Source: Paenibacillus endophyticus
Lineage (GTDB): Bacteria; Bacillota; Bacilli; Paenibacillales; Paenibacillaceae
Assembly: GCF_014192395.1 (NCBI RefSeq)
Contig: NZ_JACHXW010000018.1
Coordinates: forward strand, 83,252 to 147,251
Length of the DNA: 64,000 bases
Direction: 5' to 3'
The position numbers were made by a program, and so were the translations under genes. Positions 16,497 through 26,045 of this stretch are shown piece after piece. The notes below the pieces were generated by a model. That model saw only the letters and a list, made by a program, of their open reading frames with translations, had not been told where the DNA came from and searched no databases. How positions within the stretch are numbered: position 1 is the first letter of the stretch; every line of letters begins with the position of its first letter.

Positions 16497-17669
16497 ATGG
16501 ATGTTCAATTAAATCATAGAATGACTCACATCTTGTTTATCATCGTAATCGGTGCAACGGTCTGCTTGTTGTTCCATACTAATCACTACTTTGTTGGGTT
16601 GTTATTACTATTAGGCACGTATGTATTAGCGGTTTTCGTTCGGAACTACATCATGAAAGTCAATCTGCAAAGTAAGGCTGGGATGCTATGTTTAATTTTT
16701 CAGCTGGCGATAGCTTCTTTGATCTCAATAGGGTCGGAAAGTTTTTTTGCGCAAATCTATATCTTAGTTCTCGTTGGAGAATTTAGCTTTCATCACCGCA
16801 GAAGCCATTCTTTGCTCTTTACTATGGCAAGTTATGTTAGTTGTGTATTAGGCCTGTTGGTGTATCGCCAATTTCCCCCTTTTCAAGAGATATTTTATCT
16901 GCTGCCGCGTATCGTCGAATACTTTGCGATATTTGGCATAAGTCTGCTTGCCAAAATGGCTGTTCAGCAAAAAAATCAGTTGGTTAAAGACAATGAACAG
17001 CTGCGAATTGCATCCATTGAGTTGGAAAAAAAAGTTAAATTACAAGAACGGACTAGAATCTCGCGCGAAATTCACGATTCGGTTGGTCATACATTAACGG
17101 CAGCTTTAACGGGCTTGCAAACAGCAACCTATGCGATAGAGAAAAACAACTATGACATAGCAAAAGATATGATCGACCGAACGAAAGGTTATATTCGCAG
17201 CGGGTTGGATGATGTGCGCAGCTCCGTGCACTTGCTTCATGAACATTGGCTGGATCAGCCGTTCATACCTGAGCTTATTAAGCTTATCGATGAAACGAAG
17301 CTGCAGACACAAGTAGATATTATTTACGACATAGACACACATCTGCCGGATTTGCTGCCAATGACCGAGTTAACCATATACCGTGCTTTACAAGAGGGGC
17401 TGACCAATGGCATTCGGCATGGCTCCAGCACTGCTTTTTACTTCCTGCTGAATTATCGTGATGGGCATATCCAGTTTAGATTATCTGATAATGGCAGGTT
17501 TCCTTCCCATTTCACTCACGGCTTTGGCTTGAAGGCCATGAGTGAGAGGGTGAAGGAAATTGGCGGAGAGCTATTGATTATGAACAAGTCATCAGAGAGT
17601 GGTGTCACGTTAGATATAAGCATCCCTTTCCCAACGAAATCGATGGAACGGAGTGATCAACATTTCTAA
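16497..17669 (+). CDS. NarL-type (HisKA_3) sensor histidine kinase
   Basis: A membrane sensor kinase with about five or six N-terminal spans (residues about 8-150), no large extracellular domain, a coiled-coil linker, then a HisKA_3 dimerisation domain. Phosphoacceptor His193 lies in ISREIHDSVGHTLTAALTG, and an ATPase domain follows with EGLTNGIRHG and SDNGRFP and GFGLKAMSERVKEIGG. The architecture is like DesK/LiaS, which sense membrane state or envelope stress. The ATG at 16497 is chosen because GCGGGGA lies 7 bases upstream; the ATG at 16476 precedes that site. The gene overlaps the regulator by 17 bases. Confidence 0.9.
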   Translation: MDVQLNHRMTHILFIIVIGATVCLLFHTNHYFVGLLLLLGTYVLAVFVRNYIMKVNLQSKAGMLCLIFQLAIASLISIGSESFFAQIYILVLVGEFSFHHRRSHSLLFTMASYVSCVLGLLVYRQFPPFQEIFYLLPRIVEYFAIFGISLLAKMAVQQKNQLVKDNEQLRIASIELEKKVKLQERTRISREIHDSVGHTLTAALTGLQTATYAIEKNNYDIAKDMIDRTKGYIRSGLDDVRSSVHLLHEHWLDQPFIPELIKLIDETKLQTQVDIIYDIDTHLPDLLPMTELTIYRALQEGLTNGIRHGSSTAFYFLLNYRDGHIQFRLSDNGRFPSHFTHGFGLKAMSERVKEIGGELLIMNKSSESGVTLDISIPFPTKSMERSDQHF

Positions 17670-18357
17670 AAGAACCATTCTGATCGCAGACGATCAGCCT
17701 TTAATTCGCGACGGATTGGCAGCTATGCTCAGCATGGAGGATGAATATGATGTAGTAGCTACAACCGGCGATGGATTGGCTGCGATCGCTCAAGTGCGTT
17801 TGCTTCGTCCTGAGCTTGTCTTGATGGACATTCATATGCCTAAGGTTGATGGATTGGAAGCAACGAAGCAGATCAAAGCGGAATTTCCCGAGATTAAGGT
17901 GTTGATTCTAACCACCTTCGAGGATGAAGAATACATATGGGAGGCGATACGTCACGGCGCCAGCGGATTTTTAGTTAAAGGAGTCGAGACGAAAAAGCTT
18001 TTCTCCATCGTTCAGGACTGCTTAGAGGGGAGAATCAATTATCCCAGCCGTATTCAAACTAGGCTTGTGCAAGCGCTCCGCTCCTCAGAACAAACGGAAC
18101 AACAATCAACGAAAGAAACAACGGAATCCAATTTTAATCCGCTGCAGGATGATCGGTTGAATGGTTTGTCCTCACAGGAGCGGAATATTGTAAGCCAATT
18201 GAAACAAGGGCGATCCAATCAAGCAATTGCTTCCGAATTATTTTTAACAACAGGTACGGTGAAAAATTATTTAAGCGCAATCTATAAAAAACTGAATGTT
18301 GCAAGTCGAGCGGAAGCAATGGCCTATCTTCACGATGTGAAAGAGGAGGGGCGGTAA
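17653..18357 (+). CDS. NarL/FixJ-family response regulator
   Basis: Partner of the upstream kinase. A receiver domain with DDQ near residue 11, phosphoacceptor Asp59 in LMDIHMPKVDG and the KG pair near residue 109 is followed by a linker rich in Glu/Gln/Ser and a LuxR-type helix-turn-helix (about 170-230: LSSQERNIVSQLKQGRSNQAIASEL and GTVKNYLSAIYKKLNV). The start is GTG at 17653 inside the kinase gene. The ABC exporter genes begin about 120 bases after a terminator and are the likely target. Confidence 0.92.
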   Translation: MINISKRTILIADDQPLIRDGLAAMLSMEDEYDVVATTGDGLAAIAQVRLLRPELVLMDIHMPKVDGLEATKQIKAEFPEIKVLILTTFEDEEYIWEAIRHGASGFLVKGVETKKLFSIVQDCLEGRINYPSRIQTRLVQALRSSEQTEQQSTKETTESNFNPLQDDRLNGLSSQERNIVSQLKQGRSNQAIASELFLTTGTVKNYLSAIYKKLNVASRAEAMAYLHDVKEEGR

Positions 18358-18363
18358 GCGAAT

Positions 18364-18400
18364 ACCACATGCGGTTTTAGGCTGCATGTGGTTTTTTTTT
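18364..18400 (+). terminator. Terminator of the two-component operon
   Basis: ACCACATGC pairs with GCATGTGGT across an 11-base loop and is followed by ten Ts. Confidence 0.88.
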
Positions 18401-18479
18401 GCTCATAAATGATTCGTTTATATTCCGTTTAAATAGGTGAGTTAGGATGACTACATCATCTCATATTGGAGGAATGGCA

Positions 18480-19514
18480 ATGGATTATGGATTCAAGAAA
18501 AAACTAGAGCCTAACAATGGCGATTGGGCGGTCCAAGCGAGCGGGCTTGTTAAAACGTTCGGAAGCTTCCGAGCGGTGGATCATGTGGATCTGAACGTGC
18601 GGGCCGGAATGATATATGGCGTGCTTGGCCCGAACGGAGCAGGCAAGACGACGACCATTAGAATGCTGGCAACATTGCTTCGGCCCGACGCGGGTTCGGC
18701 AACAATCTTCGGTCATGATGTTGTAAAGGAGTCGCAGATTGTTCGTCAATTAATCGGCGTGACGGGGCAATATGCTTCAGTTGACGAGTCTCTCAGCGCT
18801 ACCGAGAACCTGATTATTTTCTCGCGGCTGCTCGGTCTTGGACGTGCTGAAGCTCGGAAAAAAGCAGGGGAGCTGCTTGAAGAGTTTGGCTTAACGGAAG
18901 CAGCGAAACGGCCGCTCAAAAACTTCTCTGGCGGTATGCGCCGCAGGCTGGATCTGGCAGCAAGCCTGATTGCACAGCCGCCGCTGCTTTTTCTGGATGA
19001 GCCAACTACCGGCTTGGACCCTCGAACCCGTGCGCAGATGTGGGATACGATTCGTCGGCTCGTGAAGACGGGTTCGACTGTGCTGCTTACAACGCAATAT
19101 CTGGAAGAGGCGGATCAGCTTGCCGATCGGATTGCGGTTATCGATCGCGGCAAGGTTGCTGCAGAGGGGACCGTTGATGAATTGAAAGCATCGGTAGGCA
19201 GCTCTTCACTGCAATTGCGCGTTCAGAATCCAGACGATGCAGTTGTCGCTCGTAACACCATTGAGAAGGTGCTCGGTATTCAGCTATTGGTATCGCAGCA
19301 AGAAGCTGAAAAAATGACTGCACCCATTACAAACGTGGACGTGGTTACTGACGTATTGAACGCTCTGCGCGAAAAAGGGGTGCATTTGGCCGAGATCAGC
19401 GTGCAGAAGCCGACTTTGGACGAAGTATTTCTAACCATCACAGGCCATGGTGTGCAGGAGGACGAGAGCTCCTCGCCTAGTGAATCACAAAAAGCAAAGG
19501 TGGCGAGCGTATGA
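18480..19514 (+). CDS. DrrA-type ABC exporter ATP-binding protein
   Basis: ATPase subunit of a two-component ABC-2 exporter of the daunorubicin-resistance type, exporting an unknown hydrophobic compound. Motifs: Walker A GPNGAGKT (residues 50-57), ABC signature LKNFSGGMRRR, Walker B LLFLDEPTTGLDP and the H-loop replaced by a Gln-Tyr context (LLTTQYLEEAD), as is usual in the DrrA group. The C-terminal DUF4162-like segment follows. The ATG at 18480 lies 7 bases after TTGGAGG; an in-frame ATG at 18447 would precede that site. The stop overlaps the permease start (ATGA). Confidence 0.92.
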   Translation: MDYGFKKKLEPNNGDWAVQASGLVKTFGSFRAVDHVDLNVRAGMIYGVLGPNGAGKTTTIRMLATLLRPDAGSATIFGHDVVKESQIVRQLIGVTGQYASVDESLSATENLIIFSRLLGLGRAEARKKAGELLEEFGLTEAAKRPLKNFSGGMRRRLDLAASLIAQPPLLFLDEPTTGLDPRTRAQMWDTIRRLVKTGSTVLLTTQYLEEADQLADRIAVIDRGKVAAEGTVDELKASVGSSSLQLRVQNPDDAVVARNTIEKVLGIQLLVSQQEAEKMTAPITNVDVVTDVLNALREKGVHLAEISVQKPTLDEVFLTITGHGVQEDESSSPSESQKAKVASV

Positions 19515-20335
19515 GAACGACTTCCGTTACTTCCATTAAACCAGGTGCGGAGCGTGAGCTGAAAAACTATACAAGCTTCGGGCAGACGATTCGAAACTCG
19601 CTGACGATGGCTTACCGCGGCCTGCTCAAAATCCGGCGTACGCCAGAGCAATTGTTTGACGTTACGCTCCAGCCCATTATTTTCACCTTAATGTTCACTT
19701 ACATTTTTGGCGGAGCGATATCGGGCGATATCGGCAGCTATTTGCCTGTTATCATTCCTGGCATCCTCGTGCAGACGGTCATAACCACTTCGATCGTCAC
19801 AGGTGTCCAGCTGCGCGAGGATATGGATAAAGGCGTGTTTGACCGATTCAAGTCATTGCCTATTGCACGAATTGCCCCGCTCGCGGGGGCATTGCTTGCA
19901 GACACCGTTCGGTATACCATTGCGACGGTTCTTACCTTTACGATGGGCTATATTATGGGTTATCGGCCGGAAGGCGGTCTGGAGCATGTCGCACTTGCAG
20001 GCATTCTCGTCATTGTCTGCGCATGGGCAATTAGCTGGATATTCGCATTTTTTGGCGTCATTGCACGTACGGCTTCAAGTGTGCAAGGGATATCCATGCT
20101 TGTGCTGTTTCCACTAACGTTTCTTTCCAATGCGTTCGTGCCTGTAGACACGATGCCCAATTGGCTTCAGTGGTTTGTTAACATTAATCCGGTCTCGCAT
20201 CTTGTTACGGCGGTACGCGATCTTGCTAATACGGGCCATGTAGGTTGGGATCTGGGCATCTCCCTGATCGGCGCAGCCGTCATTGTGGCAATCTTTGCAC
20301 CGATTACGGTTCGTGCCTATATGCGCCGGACATAA
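19511..20335 (+). CDS. DrrB-type ABC-2 exporter permease
   Basis: Membrane subunit of the exporter, about six spans, with the ABC-2 motifs ITTSIVTGVQLREDMDKGVFDRFKSLPI and LVLFPLTFLSNAFVPVDTMP followed by WLQWFVNINPVSHLVTAVRDL, the conserved tail block of this family. The first 25 residues are cytoplasmic. The length of 274 residues is standard. It is coupled to the ATPase gene through an ATGA overlap and followed by a terminator. Confidence 0.92.
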   Translation: MRTTSVTSIKPGAERELKNYTSFGQTIRNSLTMAYRGLLKIRRTPEQLFDVTLQPIIFTLMFTYIFGGAISGDIGSYLPVIIPGILVQTVITTSIVTGVQLREDMDKGVFDRFKSLPIARIAPLAGALLADTVRYTIATVLTFTMGYIMGYRPEGGLEHVALAGILVIVCAWAISWIFAFFGVIARTASSVQGISMLVLFPLTFLSNAFVPVDTMPNWLQWFVNINPVSHLVTAVRDLANTGHVGWDLGISLIGAAVIVAIFAPITVRAYMRRT

Positions 20336-20372
20336 GGAATGCTTCTGTGGAAGGAGAGGCAGAACAAACAAA

Positions 20373-20414
20373 AGAAATGCTATCGGCAGTCAAAGCCGGC
20401 AGCATTTCTTTTTC
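20373..20414 (+). terminator. Terminator of the exporter operon
   Basis: AGAAATGCT (20373-20381) pairs with AGCATTTCT (20401-20409), with inner pairs ATCGGC/GCCGGC, and a T run follows. It could also serve the convergent PH-domain gene. Confidence 0.85.
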
Positions 20415-20461
20415 GTTTATGCCTAGCTAACTTATAAAAACGAGAAGAGTCGCCTTATTCC

Positions 20462-20839
20462 TTATCTCATCACGTAATCGGCGAGAACGCTCTGCAGCTC
20501 GTATATGTTTAGGCTTTTATTGAATTTTTTCTCGACGGGCGTCGATGCTCCCGAAATCCAGATTTTCAGCTCAGCATCCATATCGAATGTTCCTGCTGTT
20601 TCGATGCTGAAATGCGTGATACTCTTATACGGATAAGAATGGATTTCGACTTTTTTTCCTGTGAGTCCTTGCTTGTCAACGAGAATAAGCCGCTTATTCG
20701 TGAAAATAAACAAATCTCTGATCAGCTTGTACGCCTTCTCGAAATTTTCCGTGCTTCCTAGCAAGTGATTGAACTCCCTGTGGACTTCCTCCATTTTTAA
20801 TTCTGATGCGTTTCCCATCAATCCGTCTAAAAATCCCAT
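20462..20839 (-). CDS. Bacterial PH-domain protein (YvlB/PH_1-like)
   Basis: A single small cytoplasmic domain of the bacterial pleckstrin-homology group: FEKAYKLIRDLFIFTNKRLILVDKQG with the strand pattern IHSYPYKSITHFSIETAG and a helical end INIYELQSVLADYV. Such proteins are common in Bacillota; their ligands are mostly unknown. The start has TGGAGGAAT upstream. It stands alone between the exporter and an AraC gene. Confidence 0.85.
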   Translation of the reverse strand: MGFLDGLMGNASELKMEEVHREFNHLLGSTENFEKAYKLIRDLFIFTNKRLILVDKQGLTGKKVEIHSYPYKSITHFSIETAGTFDMDAELKIWISGASTPVEKKFNKSLNIYELQSVLADYVMR

Positions 20840-20991
20840 TATTCCATTCCTCCACTGACTACGATTGATCCATCCATGTGAGCGTGCCTGACAAATATGG
20901 CTATGTATTGCTCATTCATTATACCTTAGCACACGCCCGCTGTAGACTACATTGTATGATCCATTCCAGAAATGAGAAGTAAATTCTTCTA

Positions 20992-21849
20992 TTAAAGAAG
21001 CTGGCTGTCGTTCTCCTTCACATACTGCTTAGGCGTGGAACCGTATGTCCGTTTAAACATGCGAATGAAATAGCTGGTATCCATTCCTACCCGCTCTGCC
21101 ACCCTCTCGATCGTAATGCCCGGATGATCATGGAAAAGCTGAATGGAGCTGCGCATGCGCAGCTGCAAAATATATTGCTGCGGCGTAATTCCGATGCTTG
21201 CGACGAATAAACGGTGGAAATGCTGGACGGAATATCCGACCGCCCTGGCTACGTTCGAGAGTGACAAACGCTCATTGTAATGGTCATGAATGAGTTTAAT
21301 AGCCGAATTGAGTGCCCTGTTTGGCTGGGAAATGGGCAAGGGGCTGGCGTAATCCTTCGTGAACTTGATTTGGCCCTCTAGTAAAGTGAGCGTAGTATCG
21401 TAAAGCAGCTTTGAGGTTTCCCAATAGGCATGCTCGCCATTTAAGCTAATGAGATGCCAAAGGGAAGAGAGCTGATTCCATAAAGCTTGGAAATTAGGCG
21501 CGTCCAGCACTTTTAAAACGAACGCGTTCATCTGCTCCAGCAAAGGAGCGGCAGCTTGTCCCTGAAAAGCGATAAAGCCCAGGTCCCACATCGCCTCGCC
21601 GGCTAATTGAGGGAAGTAGGCATGCGGAATGTTGGCAGGCAGAATAAGAACCGTGCCAGGCGTCATGACGAGATCCGAATATCCTTCGATACGAAAAACG
21701 CCTGTGCCGCCTCTGGACAGAAACAGCTGATGCGCTGAATGCCCGACCGGGCGGGTCAGCTGCTTTTGTTCATGGCTGCCAACGCAGCAGACGTAGAGCG
21801 GTAGAAATTTCTCTCGGTTCGCAAACTCTGCGAGCAAAAAAGGCATCAT
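20992..21849 (-). CDS. AraC family regulator divergent from GH42
   Basis: An N-terminal cupin-like sugar-sensing domain (residues about 20-150) precedes a C-terminal AraC double helix-turn-helix (about 185-280, ending FIRMFKRTYGSTPKQYVKE). The divergent position to the beta-galactosidase gene, with 125 bases between the starts, suggests that it activates that gene in response to a galactoside. Two adjacent ATGs (21849, 21846) are possible starts. Confidence 0.9.
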   Translation of the reverse strand: MMPFLLAEFANREKFLPLYVCCVGSHEQKQLTRPVGHSAHQLFLSRGGTGVFRIEGYSDLVMTPGTVLILPANIPHAYFPQLAGEAMWDLGFIAFQGQAAAPLLEQMNAFVLKVLDAPNFQALWNQLSSLWHLISLNGEHAYWETSKLLYDTTLTLLEGQIKFTKDYASPLPISQPNRALNSAIKLIHDHYNERLSLSNVARAVGYSVQHFHRLFVASIGITPQQYILQLRMRSSIQLFHDHPGITIERVAERVGMDTSYFIRMFKRTYGSTPKQYVKENDSQLL

Positions 21850-21974
21850 TGGCGTTCAACTCCATGTTAGGATCGTACGATTATTGGAGCGTTCTATCCT
21901 ATCAGTATAAAGGATGCGTGAACTATGATAAAGCTAATGAGAGAAAATGACGATTGCAAAAGGAGAGAAAACGG

Positions 21975-24041
21975 ATGATTAAAAAGTTCCTGCCTGTAAG
22001 CGAGAAGATACCAAACTTCATGCACGGCGCCGATTACAATCCAGACCAGTGGCTGCATGCGCCGGGCATATTGGAGGAGGATATTCGGCTAATGAAGCTC
22101 TCGGGATGCAATGTGATGGCTATCGGCATATTTGCATGGACGGCGCTTGAACCGGAGGAAGGACGCTTTTCATTTGAATGGCTGGACCGAGTATTGGATG
22201 CGTTTGCAAATAACGGACTGTATGCGTGGCTAGCGACACCGAGCGGAGCACGGCCGGCGTGGATGTCTATGAAATATCCAGAAGTGCTGCGTACAGAGAC
22301 GAACCGTGTCCGCAACCTGCATGGCATGAGGCATAACCATTGCTACTCTTCCCCGGTATATCGGGAGAAGACAGCCATCATAAACGGCAAGCTGGCCGAA
22401 CGATACGGGAGCCACGAAGCGGTTATTGGCTGGCATATTTCCAATGAGTACCATGGCGAGTGCCACTGCGAGCTCTGCCAGGAACAATTCCGGCAATGGC
22501 TGCAAATGAAATACGGAACGCTGGAATCGCTGAATTTGGCTTGGTGGACTTCGTTCTGGTCGCGCACGTTTACGGCGTGGGAGCAGATTGAGTCACCGGC
22601 ACCGCACGGCGAATACGCGATGCATGGGCATAATCTCGATTGGCGCAGGTTTGTCACGGATCGGACCATCGATTTCTGCAGGCATGAAATTGAAGCGGTA
22701 AAAGCGATGAACTCCACCTTGCCCGTCACGACAAACATGCATATGATCGATAGCCTAGACTATCGAAAGCTTGCAGCCATTATAGATGTCGTCTCCTGGG
22801 ATGCCTATCCGATGTGGCATGAACAAAAAGACGATAGCGAGCTTGGATCAACGTTTGCTTTTCACCATGATTTGTACCGATCATTAAAGCGAAAGCCGTT
22901 TCTCTTGATGGAAAGCGTTCCTAGCGCGACGAACTGGCAGGCAGTCAGCAAGCTGAAGCGGCCAGGCATGCATAAGCTTTCTTCCCTGCAGGCGGTCGCA
23001 CACGGATCGGACTCCGTGCAATACTTCCAATGGCGCAAGAGCCGTGGGGCTAGCGAGAAATTCCATGGCGCTGTGGTGGATCATGCCGGACATGAGCATA
23101 CTCGCGTATTCAAGGACGTAACGGAGCTAAGCCATACGTTAGCGGATATTTCACAGGTCACAGGCACGGCCACGCCTTCCGAGACGGCGATACTGTTTGA
23201 TTGGGATAACCGCTGGGCGATTAACGATGCATCGGGCCCGCGCAATACGGGCATTCATTATGAGGAAACTGTGCTTATGCATCATCGGGCATTCTGGCAG
23301 CAGGGCATTCCGGTAGATGTCATTGGAGCAGAAGAAGATTTCACGCCATATCGGTTAATCGTAGCGCCAATGCTCTACTTGTGTACTGAGGAGACCGGAT
23401 GCAAGCTAGAGAAATTCGTGGAGAATGGCGGAACTCTCGTTATGACGTATTGGTCAGGAATCGTAAACGAATATGATCTTTGCCATCTAGGGGGATTTCC
23501 TGGCCCGTTAAGAAAGACGCTTGGCATATGGGCAGAGGAAATAGAAGGCTTATATGATCAGGATACGAATAGCGTGTCCCTGTTCGAGTCTCATGCATTA
23601 GGGCTTGCAGGAACCTTTGAATCACATGAGATTTGTGAGGTCATCCATGCCGAAGGCGCCGAGATCATCGGCGTATATAGGGAGGAGTTCTACGCGGGGA
23701 AGCCCGCGATAACCGTCAATCGGCTGGGCAAGGGGCGAGCCTATTATATGGCAACACGAATGAAGGAGGATTTTTTAGCGGTTTTCTACTGTAAAATAGC
23801 GGAAGATATCGGACTGGAGAAGGCTCTGAACACGAAGCTTCCTCCAGGCGTAACCGCGCAGTTGCGAACTGACGGCATGTTTGATTATGTATTCCTCATG
23901 AACTTTACCGGACAACAGAAAACGGTGCGATTGGACGATAGGCTCTACGTCGACCTAGAGTCTAGCGAAACCTTAACCCGAAACGTTGTGCTGGAGACAA
24001 ACGGGATCCGGATCATAAAGCGTGAAGCAAATCGAAGCTAA
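21975..24041 (+). CDS. GH42 beta-galactosidase
   Basis: Retaining glycoside hydrolase family 42, cleaving terminal beta-galactosyl units from galactans or galacto-oligosaccharides; no signal peptide, so it acts in the cytoplasm. The barrel domain opens with HGADYNPDQW and has the acid/base in SNEYHGECHC (Asn157-Glu158) and the nucleophile in LLMESVPS (Glu313). Cysteines in GECHCELCQEQF form the structural zinc site of this family. A trimerisation domain of class-I glutamine-amidotransferase fold and a small beta domain follow. The length of about 688 residues is typical. The ATG at 21975 follows AAAGGAGA; the upstream TTG overlaps that site. Confidence 0.95.
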   Translation: MIKKFLPVSEKIPNFMHGADYNPDQWLHAPGILEEDIRLMKLSGCNVMAIGIFAWTALEPEEGRFSFEWLDRVLDAFANNGLYAWLATPSGARPAWMSMKYPEVLRTETNRVRNLHGMRHNHCYSSPVYREKTAIINGKLAERYGSHEAVIGWHISNEYHGECHCELCQEQFRQWLQMKYGTLESLNLAWWTSFWSRTFTAWEQIESPAPHGEYAMHGHNLDWRRFVTDRTIDFCRHEIEAVKAMNSTLPVTTNMHMIDSLDYRKLAAIIDVVSWDAYPMWHEQKDDSELGSTFAFHHDLYRSLKRKPFLLMESVPSATNWQAVSKLKRPGMHKLSSLQAVAHGSDSVQYFQWRKSRGASEKFHGAVVDHAGHEHTRVFKDVTELSHTLADISQVTGTATPSETAILFDWDNRWAINDASGPRNTGIHYEETVLMHHRAFWQQGIPVDVIGAEEDFTPYRLIVAPMLYLCTEETGCKLEKFVENGGTLVMTYWSGIVNEYDLCHLGGFPGPLRKTLGIWAEEIEGLYDQDTNSVSLFESHALGLAGTFESHEICEVIHAEGAEIIGVYREEFYAGKPAITVNRLGKGRAYYMATRMKEDFLAVFYCKIAEDIGLEKALNTKLPPGVTAQLRTDGMFDYVFLMNFTGQQKTVRLDDRLYVDLESSETLTRNVVLETNGIRIIKREANRS

Positions 24042-24079
24042 TTGCAGTTCGTCCCGAATCGTAAGATTTAAAAAAACGG

Positions 24080-25027
24080 TCAGAGAAAGGGTTGTATCCT
24101 TTCCATCGCGACTTTGGATTCGCTTCGCATGCGCAGCTTGAATTCTCGCGGCGAGCACTGATTATGTCGTTTGAACAGCTTATAAAATTGAGCCATATTG
24201 GATATGCCCACTTCAAGGCTTACTTCGATAATGCTAAGATCGCTAGTCAGCAATAACAGCTCAGAACGCTTGATACGCTTATAATTGACGTACTCAACGA
24301 AGGAAACGCCCATTGTTTTTTTGAAATATTTGATGAAATAGTGGTAGCTCAAATTAAGCATCGCACAGGCTTCCTCAACGCAGAGCTTGTCATTCAAGCA
24401 GTTGTTAATATAATCAAGAACCGGGCGCAAGCGATTAATTTCGGCTTCGACGGTATAGTTCAGCACGTTGCGTGTATCGTTTCTTAACAATAGGAGCAGC
24501 ATTCTCTTTATCGTAGAGCTGATGGATATCTCATAGCCTTTCAGCCTTGTTTGGGATTCAGCGAATATGTCGAGTATGAATGAATGCGCTTCGCGTTTGG
24601 CTGCCTCGCTGAGATCGAATATATAGTTGAGCTTGTCAAGCGGCTCAGTCAGCTCCGAGAAGCAGTAAAGGTAGGGCATCGTGCTTTGGTCAAAATGTTT
24701 TCCCAAATCGACTTGAAACACGATATAATGCAGAGCTTCCGCAAACGGCTTATGCGTTCGGTGAGGCTGGGAGGCGCCAAGCACGATTACATCGCCAGGT
24801 CCGATGATGCGATAATCATTTTTGCTTTGTACGCCGAGACGGCCTTTTAGAATAGCAAGAAATTCGACTTCCTTGTGAACATGCCACGGATGCCTCTCCA
24901 TGCTGCTAGTCAAAGGAGCGTCGGCGGTGATCTCCCATATTTTCAGGAAGAGCAGGGGATTCTGATAAATGACCTCTTCATTTATCGCTTCGGTTAAACC
25001 GGAAGCAGTCGTTTCAGTTATAGTCAT
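24080..25027 (-). CDS. AraC family regulator divergent from the ThuA-like gene
   Basis: A cupin sensor domain with HPWHVHKEVEFLAILKG near residue 45 (histidine-rich strand) is followed by a helical region and a C-terminal AraC DNA-binding domain (about 205-305: VEEACAMLNLSYHYFIKYFKK and VSLEVGISNMAQFYKLFKRH). The start ATG follows GGAGGTTG. It shares a 200-base divergent region with the ThuA-like gene, its probable target, and converges with the GH42 gene. Confidence 0.9.
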   Translation of the reverse strand: MTITETTASGLTEAINEEVIYQNPLLFLKIWEITADAPLTSSMERHPWHVHKEVEFLAILKGRLGVQSKNDYRIIGPGDVIVLGASQPHRTHKPFAEALHYIVFQVDLGKHFDQSTMPYLYCFSELTEPLDKLNYIFDLSEAAKREAHSFILDIFAESQTRLKGYEISISSTIKRMLLLLLRNDTRNVLNYTVEAEINRLRPVLDYINNCLNDKLCVEEACAMLNLSYHYFIKYFKKTMGVSFVEYVNYKRIKRSELLLLTSDLSIIEVSLEVGISNMAQFYKLFKRHNQCSPREFKLRMRSESKVAMERIQPFL

Positions 25028-25227
25028 CAGTACAACCTCCTATTTGGAGTATATCATTTTTGGAGATGATTGAAGCATCATAAAGACAGCTATTGTGCAT
25101 GTTTTGAGAATTTCTCGAATAGGAAGACACTTTTGAATATAAAATAGGCATGATATAGCCTTTCTCTGAAGAGGCGGATTTCCTATACTGAGACTAACTA
25201 ATCGAGCTAATAAGGAGCGCTAACAGA

Positions 25228-25956
25228 ATGGCAAAGGTAACGGTATGGAATGAGAATCGCCACGAGAAACAAAATCCGCTAGTCGGTGAATTATATCCTA
25301 TTGGCATACATGGCGCCATTGCAGGTTTTTTAACAGAAGCGGGCTTTGTTGCCGGGACGGCAACGCTGGATGAGCCGGAGCACGGCCTGACGGATGATGT
25401 TTTGAACGACACGGACGTATTGATCTGGTGGGGGCATCTTGCACACGGAGACGTTGCGGACGAAGTGGTTGAAAAAGTAAGACAGCGCGTGCTTGACGGC
25501 ATGGGCTTGATCGTTCTTCATTCGGGTCATTTCTCGAAAATTTTCAAATTGCTGATGGGCACGAGCTGTGATTTGAAATGGCGCGAAGCGGACGAGAAAG
25601 AGCGCCTGTGGGTTGTGGCGCCGAGCCATCCAATCGCGGAAGGCATCGGTGAGTACATCGAGCTGGAGAAGGAAGAAATGTACGGCGAGCATTTCGATAT
25701 TCCGGCGCCGGATGAGCTTATCTTTACGAGCTGGTTCGAAGGCGGCGAAATATTCCGCAGCGGTTGTACGTTCACTCGCGGGAATGGCAAAGTGTTTTAT
25801 TTCCGGCCAGGCCACGAAACGTATCCTACCTACTATAATAAAGACATTCAGCGCGTCATCGTCAATGCCGTGAAGTGGGCAAAGCCGGTTGACCGCAAGC
25901 GCCCCGTATACGGGAATGCACAGCCATTAGAGAAAATTTCGGCTAAGGGCAACTAA
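25228..25956 (+). CDS. ThuA-like (trehalose utilisation) domain protein
   Basis: A class-I glutamine-amidotransferase-like fold of the ThuA family. Motifs: VTVWNEN at the start, LIWWGHLAHGDV, GLIVLHSGHFSKIF in the position of the usual nucleophile elbow (no catalytic Cys), and GGEIFRSGCTFTRGNGKVFYFRPGHE near the end. Family members have been linked to trehalose or other disaccharide conversion in rhizobia and to sugar oxidation-reduction modules; the reaction is unsettled. The length is 242 residues. It is a single gene with its own terminator and a divergent AraC regulator. Confidence 0.87.
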   Translation: MAKVTVWNENRHEKQNPLVGELYPIGIHGAIAGFLTEAGFVAGTATLDEPEHGLTDDVLNDTDVLIWWGHLAHGDVADEVVEKVRQRVLDGMGLIVLHSGHFSKIFKLLMGTSCDLKWREADEKERLWVVAPSHPIAEGIGEYIELEKEEMYGEHFDIPAPDELIFTSWFEGGEIFRSGCTFTRGNGKVFYFRPGHETYPTYYNKDIQRVIVNAVKWAKPVDRKRPVYGNAQPLEKISAKGN

Positions 25957-25975
25957 ACGTTTCATACAAGCTGCA

Positions 25976-26017
25976 AAGCTGCATGCCTCCCATCTAGGTG
26001 GCATGCAGCTTTTTTAG
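25976..26017 (+). terminator. Terminator of the ThuA-like gene
   Basis: AAGCTGCATGCC pairs with GGCATGCAGCTT, followed by TTTTAGTTTT. Confidence 0.88.
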
Positions 26018-26045
26018 TTTTGGGAATGTCCGCGAGTCTAAATGG